In this document: positions 18,385-26,947 of the stretch, piece after piece
How the letters are laid out: the number at the start of each line of letters is the position of its first letter
How positions within the stretch are numbered: position 1 is the stretch's first letter
NCBI RefSeq assembly: GCF_014904705.1
Contig: NZ_JACZCQ010000011.1
Location: forward strand, 62,001-126,000
DNA length: 64,000 nucleotides
Origin: Nisaea sediminum
Lineage (GTDB): Bacteria > Pseudomonadota > Alphaproteobacteria > Thalassobaculales > Thalassobaculaceae
Direction of reading: 5' to 3'
Made by a program: the position numbers and the translations under genes
Notes under the pieces: model-generated
What the model was told of the DNA's origin: nothing
Seen by the model: the letters and a program-made list of their open reading frames with translations, nothing else
Database searches by the model: none

Positions 18385-18406
18385 GTACACTCACTAGTCA
18401 GTATAC
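18385..18406. promoter_or_regulatory. Probable TetR operator in front of the MFS gene
   Basis: A 22-base near-perfect palindrome, GTACACTCACT-AGTCAGTATAC, has only two mismatched pairs about the central ACTAGT. It overlaps the last codons and stop of the upstream tetR gene (stop at 18394-18396) and precedes the MFS start. Size and symmetry fit a TetR-dimer site. Confidence 0.65.
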
Positions 18407-18975
18407 ATAGCCGACATGCTGTCGTTCCGTGAGAGCAGAAGGCTCCGCGCCGCCTGCCCCGCCTCCATCGCATAGGCCGGATCCCGATTCACCAGCATCC
18501 GGGCGATGGCGCCGTCGAGCAATATCATGAGCAATCGCGCCAGTTCGTGCGCCGAGCCATAGCCGTCTTGCTCGAGCTCCTCCGCCAGCCATGCTTCGAA
18601 CCCGGCCTTGTGCCGCCGGGCCACTTCGAGCGCCGGATGCCCCTGACTGTCCGCCAGCTCCACCGCAGCCCGGAGAAAGCCGCAGCCCCGCCAGTCTTCG
18701 CGGCGTGCGTGTTCAGACAGGGCGGTGAACATCCTGACGACCCGGTCCGCCATCGGCCCCGATGTCCCGGCCCAGGCGAGATAGCGCTCGCGTGTCGGGC
18801 GATCCCGTGCCTCCAGATAGGCCGCCACAAGATCGTCCTTGGAGCGGAAATGGTAATAGAGCGTCTTCTTGGTTACTCCGGCCCGCTCCGCGATCCGGTC
18901 GACGCTGGTTTCGCGAATGCTGCCCGAATAGAACAATTCGTCAGCGGCCTCTATGATCCGGTCTTTCGTGTTCAT
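18394..18975 (-). CDS. TetR family transcriptional regulator
   Basis: A 193-residue one-domain regulator. The N-terminal helix-turn-helix is clear (TSVDRIAERAGVTKKTLYYH, about 23-42, then FRSKDDLVAAYLEARD). The C-terminal half is the variable ligand-binding and dimer region, with three cysteine-poor helices. The MFS gene follows 66 bases downstream on the same strand, and a palindrome covering this gene's stop codon is the likely binding site. No similar palindrome is seen before this gene's own start, so autoregulation is not evident. Confidence 0.88.
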   Translation of the reverse strand: MNTKDRIIEAADELFYSGSIRETSVDRIAERAGVTKKTLYYHFRSKDDLVAAYLEARDRPTRERYLAWAGTSGPMADRVVRMFTALSEHARREDWRGCGFLRAAVELADSQGHPALEVARRHKAGFEAWLAEELEQDGYGSAHELARLLMILLDGAIARMLVNRDPAYAMEAGQAARSLLLSRNDSMSAMYTD

Positions 18976-19018
18976 CGGATCAGTGTGGTCAAGGCCGCCG
19001 CTTCCGGCAAGGCACGTA

Positions 19019-21343
19019 CTAGCGATAGACGTAGATCGGGCTCGTCCAGGCCCGGGTGCCGTCCTCCTGCTCGACCCGGATGTAGATCGGGTTATCGCCC
19101 TCGGGCTTCAGCTCGATCTTCCGGCTGAAGGCGAAGGAGGTATGCGGGTTCACGTCCGGCAGGCGGGTCAGCTTCAGGAAGCGCGGCAGCTCGCCCGAAG
19201 CGTCGAAGATTCTATCCTCAAACCCGATTCCCGAGACCAGCATTTCCGTCTTCACGAGTGGCGTGTCGATCCTGAGACTGCCGGCCTTCCGCTCTCTCAA
19301 CCGGATGTCCGCTCCACCGAAATTGCCTGTAGTGAGCGCTTTCCAGGCGAGTTCCGATTCGCTGACCCGATCGAAGCTCTTGTCGCGATTGAAGAAATTC
19401 ACCGGCGTCACGCTTTCAACGGCATTGCCGGAGACACTCGCGTTCCCGTCCCAGATCACCTCGCGGAACCGGCCGCGATACTCCGCGCCTTCCCAATGCA
19501 CGCGAATGCGCGATCCGAGATCCGACTCCAGGTATGGCCGCACGGTCTCGACCAGTTCGAGACCGTTGAAGATATCGACCCGGATGATCGGAGAGTTGGT
19601 GTCGACAGAGACGGATAGCTCCATCCCGCCTTTCGGCAGATGGACGATATCGCCCATCAACGCCTCGTGGGCGAGGCTCGGGGCGCTGTCCATGATCTTG
19701 GGATCGTCATGGTAGACAGCACCCTCTCCCTCGAACCAGCCCTTGAGGCGGATCACCATGCGCCCGCCGTCGCCGCCGGTCGTGCCGTAATGCCGACGCT
19801 TGCGCATGCAATCGAGCAGCGCCGCCCGGCTGAGCTCCGCGGTGCTGAAACAGGTCAATCCGCCGATGGCGCCGAACTTTCCCGCGCCGGGATAGCTCGC
19901 GCCCGGGCGTCCCTTGTGGCCGTCCGAGTTGCACACCACGCCGACCCGGTAACCGAGCCGGAAAGCGTCCTCCAGCAGCCACTCGAAGGTGCCCCAGGAG
20001 GAATGCACCTCGACCGACTTCTCGAAGCGTCCGTCATGGGCAACCGCAATATCCGCATAGCGCCCGCCGCAATGGGCGTAGCAGACCACGTCATGCTCAC
20101 CATGTTCGGCGAAGGCCTCGAAAAGCTTTCCGGCGGTGGTGCAGTCTGTATGGGCGGTGCTCCGGTCCTCGATCAGCGCATGCGACGAACGCCGGATGGT
20201 CCGCCCCTCGTTCGGAAAGAAGACGTTGCGGTCGCCGCCGAGCGCGGTGTTGCCGGACCATTCGTAGCCCGGCATGGCAACGAACCGTCCCGGCTCGTCG
20301 AACTCGGCAGTGATCCGGTTCAGCTCGGCCCAGAATTCGTCGGTGATCTGGAAATCGTTGCCCTGGTGCCCGCAGGCATCGACCCAGGCCTTGTCGCGGG
20401 CGAAGGCGAAATAGTCCCGCGCGCTGCCGGTGCCGATAGTCTCCTCCGACTGACCGTGCAGGTCGGCCCAGTAGTGGACAAGATCGGTCTGCTCGACGAT
20501 CAGCGGGTTGGTCTTTGCTACGATCTGGCCAAGCGCGTTCTTCACCGTGACCGACACCCGGCCCGGCGACCTCACGCGGAGACCGGAAACCTTCGTGGAG
20601 AAGCTCCCCTCGGCCATCTCGACCGTCGCCGGCAGCCCCTCGATGTCGCCCTCCGCCTCGAGATGGAAGGTGCCGGAGCAGCGGTCCGACGGATTTCCCC
20701 ACCTGTCGTTACCCTTGAGCTTCAACTCGAAGCGTTCGCCGGGGCGGCGCAGGGTCGGCAGGGCGGCGGAATAGCTTTCCGGCTTGCCGGGCACAATCGC
20801 GATCTCCGGCTGCACCGGAAGGGTCTGGAAATTGAAGGTCGCGATCGGGTCGACCAGGACACGGAATTCGAAACTCGTCTCGCAGAAGGTCTGCAACCGC
20901 ATTCCCGGCCCACCATGGTCGGTCACGCCGAAGCGGATGGTGATGGTATCACCTTCCTCGAGGAAGCCCTTCACCACCTTGATCCAGAGCGTGCGGTCCC
21001 ATGGCCGGACGTTCGCCTTCGGGTCCCAGCGGACCTGTAGCACCGCGCCGTTCGAGGCCTCCACCGTGCAGTAGTTCGCGCCCTTCGGATCGTCGAACTG
21101 CGGATTGCCCTGGTCGGAGGCGAAGCGGAAGCAGACGCGGAGGCTGCCGGAATCGTCGATCCCGAAGGTCCCTGCCGTATAAACCAGCGTGAAGGAGGCG
21201 TAGGAGCCGGCCTCGAAGCTGCCGCTCGGCGTGATCGCCGCGTGGCCGAGATCGCTCTCGGCGATCGGCGCCAGGATGACGCCGCTGTTCATGTCCTCCC
21301 AGGGACGGTTGCCATGCCCTGCCGTCGCTGCCTGTTCGTTCAT
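19019..21343 (-). CDS. DUF3604 / PHP-like domain protein
   Basis: A 774-residue protein of unknown function without a visible signal peptide. An N-terminal half of beta-sandwich character (about 1-290) precedes a metallo-hydrolase-like region starting YWADLHGQSEETIGTG. It then carries histidine/aspartate motifs DACGHQGND, AHCGGRYAD, VHSSWGTFEW and CNSDGHKGRPG, which resemble PHP-superfamily metal ligands and fit DUF3604. The ATG giving MNEQAATAGHG is preferred because AGAGG stands a few bases upstream; the frame extends 30 codons further without a ribosome site. Substrate is unknown; an esterase or phosphoesterase is possible. Transcribed alone, divergent from the TauE gene. Confidence 0.75.
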   Translation of the reverse strand: MNEQAATAGHGNRPWEDMNSGVILAPIAESDLGHAAITPSGSFEAGSYASFTLVYTAGTFGIDDSGSLRVCFRFASDQGNPQFDDPKGANYCTVEASNGAVLQVRWDPKANVRPWDRTLWIKVVKGFLEEGDTITIRFGVTDHGGPGMRLQTFCETSFEFRVLVDPIATFNFQTLPVQPEIAIVPGKPESYSAALPTLRRPGERFELKLKGNDRWGNPSDRCSGTFHLEAEGDIEGLPATVEMAEGSFSTKVSGLRVRSPGRVSVTVKNALGQIVAKTNPLIVEQTDLVHYWADLHGQSEETIGTGSARDYFAFARDKAWVDACGHQGNDFQITDEFWAELNRITAEFDEPGRFVAMPGYEWSGNTALGGDRNVFFPNEGRTIRRSSHALIEDRSTAHTDCTTAGKLFEAFAEHGEHDVVCYAHCGGRYADIAVAHDGRFEKSVEVHSSWGTFEWLLEDAFRLGYRVGVVCNSDGHKGRPGASYPGAGKFGAIGGLTCFSTAELSRAALLDCMRKRRHYGTTGGDGGRMVIRLKGWFEGEGAVYHDDPKIMDSAPSLAHEALMGDIVHLPKGGMELSVSVDTNSPIIRVDIFNGLELVETVRPYLESDLGSRIRVHWEGAEYRGRFREVIWDGNASVSGNAVESVTPVNFFNRDKSFDRVSESELAWKALTTGNFGGADIRLRERKAGSLRIDTPLVKTEMLVSGIGFEDRIFDASGELPRFLKLTRLPDVNPHTSFAFSRKIELKPEGDNPIYIRVEQEDGTRAWTSPIYVYR

Positions 21344-21583
21344 CGCAAGCCTCTTTGATGATGGGCCAACTCGACACCGGTTCCTGTCGACCGGCGCTCT
21401 ACAGCGTAGCAGAACCAAAGCAAGCGGCAGCACCCGTTTAGCGGACGGTTCTCATGCCGCTCCGCGACCTATCCGGCCCGCCCTTCCACCAGCCTATGAA
21501 CGCAATGCTGGCAGGTCCGCCAACTGCGTCCTACAAGGACTGTCCCGTCCCCGTTCCGGCATGCCTTTGGAGCGCCCCTGACC

Positions 21584-22324
21584 GTGGAACACGAACTCGC
21601 CTACTACGCCATCGTCGCCCTCGGCGCCTTCGCCGGCGCACTCGCGACCGGTCTCGCGGGATTCGCCTTCGGCATTACCTCGCTCGGGATCTGGGCCCAT
21701 GTGCTGAGCCCGGCGGAGGCGGCGCCGATGGTGATCATCTGCTCGCTGCTGATCGTGCTCGGCACCATCGGCGCGATCTGGCGGGCGATCGATTTCCGCT
21801 CGGTCTGGATCTTTCTCGTCGGCGGCCTGATCGGCGTGCCGGGCGGCGTCGCGCTCCTGCCCTATGCCGATCCCGGGCCGTTCCGGATCTTCGTCGGCGC
21901 GACGCTGATCCTCTATTGCGCCGCCTTCATCATTTCCGGGCGAATGCCGGCGATCACCGGCAGATACCGGGTGGTCGACGCGCTGGTCGGTTTCGGCGGC
22001 GGGGTGATGGGCGGGTTTTCCGGCCTCTCCGGCGTGCTTCCGACGATCTGGTGCAGCCTGATGAAATGGCCGAAGGATCGCCAGCGGGGTACCTTCCAGC
22101 TCTTCAACGGCGCGATGCACAGCGCCAGCCTGACGCTCTACATCGCCCAGGACCGGCTGCCGGAGAATATCCTGACCCTGCTCGGCGCGTCGGCACCCGC
22201 CATGATCGTCGGCACCGGCATCGGCTTCGCGCTCTACCGGCGGATCAACGACGCCCAGTTCAAGAGAATCCTGCTCTGGATGCTGGGCGCTTCCGGAATC
22301 GGCCTGCTGGTCCCGGCGCTCTAG
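21584..22324 (+). CDS. TauE/SafE family anion permease
   Basis: A 246-residue inner-membrane protein with about eight hydrophobic helices. The N-terminal repeat [17 protein letters not shown] and the second-half [13 protein letters not shown] show the glycine-rich internal repeat of the TauE/SafE (DUF81) family, whose members move sulfite, sulfoacetate or other small anions. Substrate is not evident. GTG 21584 is taken as start with GGAG upstream, but it is not certain. Its last four bases overlap the stop of the convergent glyoxalase-fold gene. Confidence 0.82.
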   Translation: MEHELAYYAIVALGAFAGALATGLAGFAFGITSLGIWAHVLSPAEAAPMVIICSLLIVLGTIGAIWRAIDFRSVWIFLVGGLIGVPGGVALLPYADPGPFRIFVGATLILYCAAFIISGRMPAITGRYRVVDALVGFGGGVMGGFSGLSGVLPTIWCSLMKWPKDRQRGTFQLFNGAMHSASLTLYIAQDRLPENILTLLGASAPAMIVGTGIGFALYRRINDAQFKRILLWMLGASGIGLLVPAL

Positions 22325-22746
22325 GACGGAACGGCGTCCGGCGCGTACTGCGCGAGGAATTCCGGGCACGGCGGGATCGGGGTGATCACATCGATGAGCA
22401 CGCCGTTCGGATCGCGCGTGATGAAATGGCGCTGCCCGAACGGCTCGTCGCGGAGCGACAGGAGAACCGGCAGTTCCGCCGCCCTGGCCCGGGCATATTC
22501 GGCATCGACGTCGTCAACCTCGAAATTCAGGATCAGACCGGACGTGCGGCCGCGGCCGCTTTCGGGAATGGTTTCGTGGTCCCCCTGCAGGACGGCGATG
22601 TTCACGCCCTCGTCCTCCGAAGACTGAAGGTGAACATACCAGTCGCTCTCGAACGCAGCCCTGAAGCGAAAATTCTCCCTGTAGAACCGCGCGGTCTCCA
22701 CGACATCGCCGGCAAGGATCACCGGGTAGAACTGCGAGCATTTCAT
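22321..22746 (-). CDS. VOC (glyoxalase/bleomycin-resistance fold) protein
   Basis: A 141-residue protein with two paired beta-alpha-beta-beta-beta modules. It opens [21 protein letters not shown] and later has [15 protein letters not shown], then [17 protein letters not shown]. The ending resembles the metal/substrate half of glyoxalase-like proteins; the partner may be a small electrophile or antibiotic. Good ribosome site GGAGAC before ATG. It is divergent from a tetR gene across 68 bases holding two palindromes, so it is very likely the regulated target. Confidence 0.85.
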   Translation of the reverse strand: MKCSQFYPVILAGDVVETARFYRENFRFRAAFESDWYVHLQSSEDEGVNIAVLQGDHETIPESGRGRTSGLILNFEVDDVDAEYARARAAELPVLLSLRDEPFGQRHFITRDPNGVLIDVITPIPPCPEFLAQYAPDAVPS

Positions 22747-22770
22747 GGCTTTGTCTCCGACGAAATTCTA

Positions 22771-22785
22771 CATACACTGTGTATG
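22771..22785. promoter_or_regulatory. Palindrome 1, probable TetR operator
   Basis: CATACAC-T-GTGTATG is a perfect seven-base inverted repeat around one T. It lies in the divergent promoter region between the VOC gene and tetR, 25 bases before the VOC start. Confidence 0.7.
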
Positions 22786-22797
22786 CAAATTAAATAA

Positions 22798-22814
22798 ACA
22801 TACAGGCTGTATGT
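22798..22814. promoter_or_regulatory. Palindrome 2, probable TetR operator
   Basis: ACATACAG-G-CTGTATGT is a perfect eight-base inverted repeat sharing the ATACA/TGTAT half-site with palindrome 1. It abuts the chosen tetR start codon at 22815, so binding would block transcription start or loading of the ribosome. The centres are 28 bases apart. Confidence 0.7.
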
Positions 22815-23414
22815 ATGCAAGATAAAACCGGACGGCGCTCCAATCGCGAGCGGACGGAGGAAACCCGTGCGGCTCTGCTTTCGGCGGGACGGGCTCTCTT
22901 CATCGCGCATGGCTATGCCGGGACGGGCACGCCGGAGATCGTGAAGGCGGCGAACGTCACCAGGGGGGCGCTTTATCATCACTTCCGGGACAAGGAGGAC
23001 CTGTTCCGCGCCGTCATCGAGCGGGAGGCGGAGACGGTCTCCGCGGAGATCGAACGGTCCGGAACCCGGGCAACGTCGCCACTGGCTGCTTTGAAGGCAG
23101 GCTCGAAGGCCTATTTCGATGCCATGGCCCTTCCCGGGCGCGCGCGTCTGTTGCTGCTCGACGGCCCCGCCGTGCTCGGACCGGAAGAAATGTCCCGCAT
23201 CGACAGGGAAACCGGCGGCCGATCATTGCTGGACGGGTTGGCGGCGCTTTTCGGAGAAGCCGCCGACGGCAATACGGAAGCCCTTGCGGACATGCTCTCC
23301 GCTGCGTTCGACCGGGCGGCACTCGCGATCGCTCATGGCCATTCCCGCCCGGAGTACGAGACCGCGATGAACCGGCTGCTCGATGCCCTCGCGGGCTCCC
23401 GTTCCAGGACTTGA
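22815..23414 (+). CDS. TetR family transcriptional regulator
   Basis: A 199-residue regulator with an N-terminal helix-turn-helix (TGTPEIVKAANVTRGALYHH, about 37-56, then FRDKEDLFRAVIE). The C-terminal domain is all-helical. ATG 22815 directly follows palindrome 2 and no Shine-Dalgarno is seen, so translation may be leaderless or start slightly later. Divergent from the VOC gene; the shared palindromes suggest it represses both itself and that gene. Confidence 0.86.
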   Translation: MQDKTGRRSNRERTEETRAALLSAGRALFIAHGYAGTGTPEIVKAANVTRGALYHHFRDKEDLFRAVIEREAETVSAEIERSGTRATSPLAALKAGSKAYFDAMALPGRARLLLLDGPAVLGPEEMSRIDRETGGRSLLDGLAALFGEAADGNTEALADMLSAAFDRAALAIAHGHSRPEYETAMNRLLDALAGSRSRT

Positions 23415-23577
23415 TCTGCCAGAACCGATACGTGTCGGAGAAGGCCCAGGGCATGGCCTTTCAAAGGCGTCGATCGCCCCCAGCCACAGAAACCGGCATC
23501 TTCCGGGAACCGTTCCCGATAACGCTCCATCCGGTCAGGCAAAAGTTGCACCGCTGCGCCGGGAGCGGCAAGCGTGC
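23415..23577. other. Gap between convergent tetR and dnaE2
   Basis: No gene, terminator hairpin with T-run, or repeat was seen in these 163 bases. The sequence is GC-rich and non-repetitive. Confidence 0.5.
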
Positions 23578-26500
23578 TCAATGGAAATCCCGGCTGACCA
23601 CACGCAGGTCCGGTTTCATGTTGCGGGGATGGGTATGGAGGGGCCGGGACGGCTTGATCTGCTCCGGATTGGGTTTCGGCGCGGGGGGCAGTTTCGGGCG
23701 CGGCGGCTTCTGGCGATAATCCTCCTGCCCGCGCGCGACCTCGTCGGCATTGGCGATCGCGCCCTTGAAGCCCGCCTCGTCGACCGTCCCGTCGGTCAGC
23801 CAGCCGAGACGCCAGGTCAGGTCCTCCAGCGTCTCGACCACGACATGGATCACCCGCCCCTCGCGCTGCACCAGGCCGGTAACACCGAGGAACTTGGCGC
23901 CGAGCACGATCCGCCGGAAGGCCTCGAACTTGTCCGGCCAGACGATCAGGTTGGCGACCCCGCTCTCATCCTCCAATGTAATGAAGATCACGCCCTTCGC
24001 CGTCCCCGGTCGCTGGCGCACCAGCACGAGGCCGCCGAGCCGCACCCGGCGCCCGTCGCGGGTACGGTCGAGTTCCTCGCAGCGAATGCAGCCGTCGCCA
24101 TCGAGGCTCGGCCGCAGCAGGGCGACAGGATGGGCCTTCAGGGAAAGATGGAGCGCGGCGTAATCCTCCACCACCTGCTCGCCCAGCGGGGCGGGAGGCA
24201 GCAGTACCGCCGCCTCCCGCGGCGTGAAAGGCTTCTGTTCCCGCGCCTCGGCGGCGAGGAACAGTGGCAGGCCGTCACGGTCCCGCTCCGCTCGGACCGG
24301 ACCGGTGACCGCGCGAGCGAGTCCGCGGACCGCCCAGAACACCTCGCGGCGAGCAAGCCCCATGGAGGCGAAGGCATCGCCGCGCGCCAGCACCTCCAGC
24401 ACCGCCGGCGTGATCCCGGCACGGCGCCAGAGCGCGCCCGGATCGCTATAGCCCTGCCCCCGGCAGGCGACGATCAGCTCCGCCTCCTCCGCGCGCATGC
24501 CCTTGATCTGCCGGAGCCCGAGGCGGACCGCCTGCCCGCCCCTGCCGTCCGGCTCGAGATCGCAGTCCCAGCCACTCCGGTTCACGTCCGGCGGCAGCAC
24601 GGTGACACCGTGCTCGCGCGCGTCACGCACGATCTGCGCCGGGGCATAGAAGCCCATCGGCTGGGAGTTCAGGAGGGCGGCGGCGAAGACCGCCGGATAG
24701 CGTCGCTTGAACCAGCTCGAGACATAGACGAGGAGCGCGAAGCTCGCGGCATGGCTCTCCGGAAAGCCGTAATTGCCGAAACCCTCGATCTGGCGGAAGC
24801 AGCGCTCGGCGAAGTCGCGCTCGTAGCCGCGCGCGACCATGCCCTCGATCATCTTGTCCCGGAACTGGCCGATCTGCCCGGTCTTCTTGAAGGTCGCCAT
24901 GGCGCGGCGCAGCCGGTCAGCCTCCGACGGAGTGAAGCCGGCGGCGACGATGGCGATCTTCATCGCCTGCTCCTGGAAGAGCGGGACGCCGAGGGTCTTG
25001 CCGAGCACCCCGCGCAGTTCCTCCGAGGGGAACTCGACCGGCTCGATACCGTCGCGGCGGCGGAGATAGGGATGCACCATGTCACCCTGGATCGGGCCGG
25101 GACGCACGATCGCCACCTCGACGACGAGATCGTAGAAGCAGCGGGGGCGGAGACGCGGCAGCATGGCCATCTGCGCCCGGCTCTCGACCTGGAAGACGCC
25201 GAGACTGTCTCCCCGGCAGAGCATATCATAGACGCCGGGATCCTCCGGCGGGACCGTGGCGAGGTCGTGCGCGAGACCGTAATGCCGCTGCAGCAGCTCG
25301 AAGGCCTTCTTCATGCAAGTCAGCATGCCGAGCGCCAGCACATCGACCTTCAGCATGCCGAGCGCGTCGAGATCGTCCTTGTCCCATTCAATGACAGTGC
25401 GGTCCTGCATCGCCGCGTTCTCGATCGGCACCAGCTCGTCGAGCCGTCCCCGGGTGATGACGAAACCGCCAACATGCTGGGAGAGATGGCGGGGAAAGCC
25501 CATGAGCTGGCGGGTGAGGTTCATGGTCATGGCAAGCCGCCGGTCCGACGGATCGAGCCCGACCTCGCGGATCCGCTCGTCCGCCACCGCGTCGCCGTGC
25601 CGGCCCCAGACCTGGGAGGAGAGCAGACCGATCACGTCCTCGGACAGCCCCATCGCCTTGCCGACATCGCGGAGCGCGCTGCGCGAACGGTAGCTGATCA
25701 CGGTCGCCGCCAGCCCGGCCCGCTCGCGGCCGTATTTCCGGTAGATGTACTGGATCACCTCCTCGCGCCGCTCATGCTCGAAATCGACGTCGATATCGGG
25801 CGGCTCGCCCCGCTCCTCGCTGACGAAGCGCTCGAACAGCAGATCGGCGCGCGAGGGATCGACCGCGGTGATGCCGAGGCAGTAGCAGACGGCGGAATTG
25901 GCTGCGGAACCTCGCCCCTGGCAGAGGATGTCCTGGCTGCGGGCGAAGCGGACCATGTCGTAGACGGTGAGGAAGTAGGGCGCGTAGTTCAGTCGCGCGA
26001 TCAGGCCGAGCTCGTGGCGGAGTTGGGCCGCGACTTTCGGCGGGACACCGTCCGGATAGCGCTCCTCCGCGCCCTCGAAGGTGCGCAGCTCCAGCTCCTC
26101 CTGCACAGGGCGGCCGTCGGGCGAGATCTCGTCCGGATATTCATAGGCAAGCTCGTCGAGAGAGAAGTTGCAGCGCCTGGCGATCTCCAGGCTGCGGGCG
26201 ATCGCCTCCGGACAGTCGCGGAAGAGCCGCGCCATCTCCCCCGCTGGCTTCAGATAGCGTTCCGCATTGGCATCGAGCCGCCAGCCGGCCTCGTCCACCG
26301 TGCAATGCTCGCGGATACAGGTCAGCACGTCCTGCAGCGGGCGGCGCTCCGGCAGGTGGTAATGCGCGTCGTTGGTCGCGACCAGCGGGAGATCCGCCGC
26401 TGCGGCATGCGCCGCAAGACGACGGAGCCGTGCCGCGTCGCCGCCATGATAGAGCAGCGTGGCCGCGAGCGAGACGCGGCCGGGGAAACGGGTTCCCCAG

Positions 26501-26916
26501 AAGTGGAGATCTTCCGGACGGATAGCGGCCAGATCCCTTGGCGGGATCAGAACCAGATCATGTCCTTCGGCGTAGTCCGTGACATCGGCGCGGCAGAGCA
26601 GGCAGTCGCCCTTCTCCGCCCGGCGCTTGCCGAGGCTGAGCAGGCGGGACAGCCGGGCATAGGCCAGGCGGTCGTGCGGGAAGGCGAGCAGCTCCCCGCC
26701 CTCCTCCAGCACCAGCCGGGCGCCGACAAGGAGTTTTATGCCATGGCTCTTTGCCGCGATATGCGCCCGGACGACCCCGGCGAGGCTGTTGCGGTCGGCG
26801 ATGGCGACGGCGGCATGGCCGAGCCGTGCCGCCATCTCAACCAGCTCCTCCGGATGCGAGGCGCCCCGGAGGAAACTGAAATTGCTCGTGACCTGAAGCT
26901 CGGCATAGCCCTGCAT
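23578..26916 (-). CDS. dnaE2: Error-prone DNA polymerase DnaE2
   Basis: The polymerase of the SOS mutasome, which extends past lesions. The 1112-residue protein starts with the PHP domain (YAELQVTSNFSFLRGASHPEEL). The catalytic palm has three acidic residues in PDIDVDFEHE near residue 373, with GRGSAANS before it. The C-terminal third includes the OB-fold (RVRLGGLVLVRQRPGTAKGV). Start MQGYAEL is chosen over an upstream in-frame extension that is Arg-rich and not family-like. It lies 31 bases downstream of imuB on the same strand and shares the SOS promoter at 28593-28617. Confidence 0.95.
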   Translation of the reverse strand: MQGYAELQVTSNFSFLRGASHPEELVEMAARLGHAAVAIADRNSLAGVVRAHIAAKSHGIKLLVGARLVLEEGGELLAFPHDRLAYARLSRLLSLGKRRAEKGDCLLCRADVTDYAEGHDLVLIPPRDLAAIRPEDLHFWGTRFPGRVSLAATLLYHGGDAARLRRLAAHAAAADLPLVATNDAHYHLPERRPLQDVLTCIREHCTVDEAGWRLDANAERYLKPAGEMARLFRDCPEAIARSLEIARRCNFSLDELAYEYPDEISPDGRPVQEELELRTFEGAEERYPDGVPPKVAAQLRHELGLIARLNYAPYFLTVYDMVRFARSQDILCQGRGSAANSAVCYCLGITAVDPSRADLLFERFVSEERGEPPDIDVDFEHERREEVIQYIYRKYGRERAGLAATVISYRSRSALRDVGKAMGLSEDVIGLLSSQVWGRHGDAVADERIREVGLDPSDRRLAMTMNLTRQLMGFPRHLSQHVGGFVITRGRLDELVPIENAAMQDRTVIEWDKDDLDALGMLKVDVLALGMLTCMKKAFELLQRHYGLAHDLATVPPEDPGVYDMLCRGDSLGVFQVESRAQMAMLPRLRPRCFYDLVVEVAIVRPGPIQGDMVHPYLRRRDGIEPVEFPSEELRGVLGKTLGVPLFQEQAMKIAIVAAGFTPSEADRLRRAMATFKKTGQIGQFRDKMIEGMVARGYERDFAERCFRQIEGFGNYGFPESHAASFALLVYVSSWFKRRYPAVFAAALLNSQPMGFYAPAQIVRDAREHGVTVLPPDVNRSGWDCDLEPDGRGGQAVRLGLRQIKGMRAEEAELIVACRGQGYSDPGALWRRAGITPAVLEVLARGDAFASMGLARREVFWAVRGLARAVTGPVRAERDRDGLPLFLAAEAREQKPFTPREAAVLLPPAPLGEQVVEDYAALHLSLKAHPVALLRPSLDGDGCIRCEELDRTRDGRRVRLGGLVLVRQRPGTAKGVIFITLEDESGVANLIVWPDKFEAFRRIVLGAKFLGVTGLVQREGRVIHVVVETLEDLTWRLGWLTDGTVDEAGFKGAIANADEVARGQEDYRQKPPRPKLPPAPKPNPEQIKPSRPLHTHPRNMKPDLRVVSRDFH

Positions 26917-26947
26917 GGCGCCATCGCGGATCTCCGGACGGTCCGGA

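Noticed and set aside
22811-22813. ATG inside palindrome 2 as a tetR start
   Set aside because: It is out of frame with the regulator; ATG 22815 is in frame.
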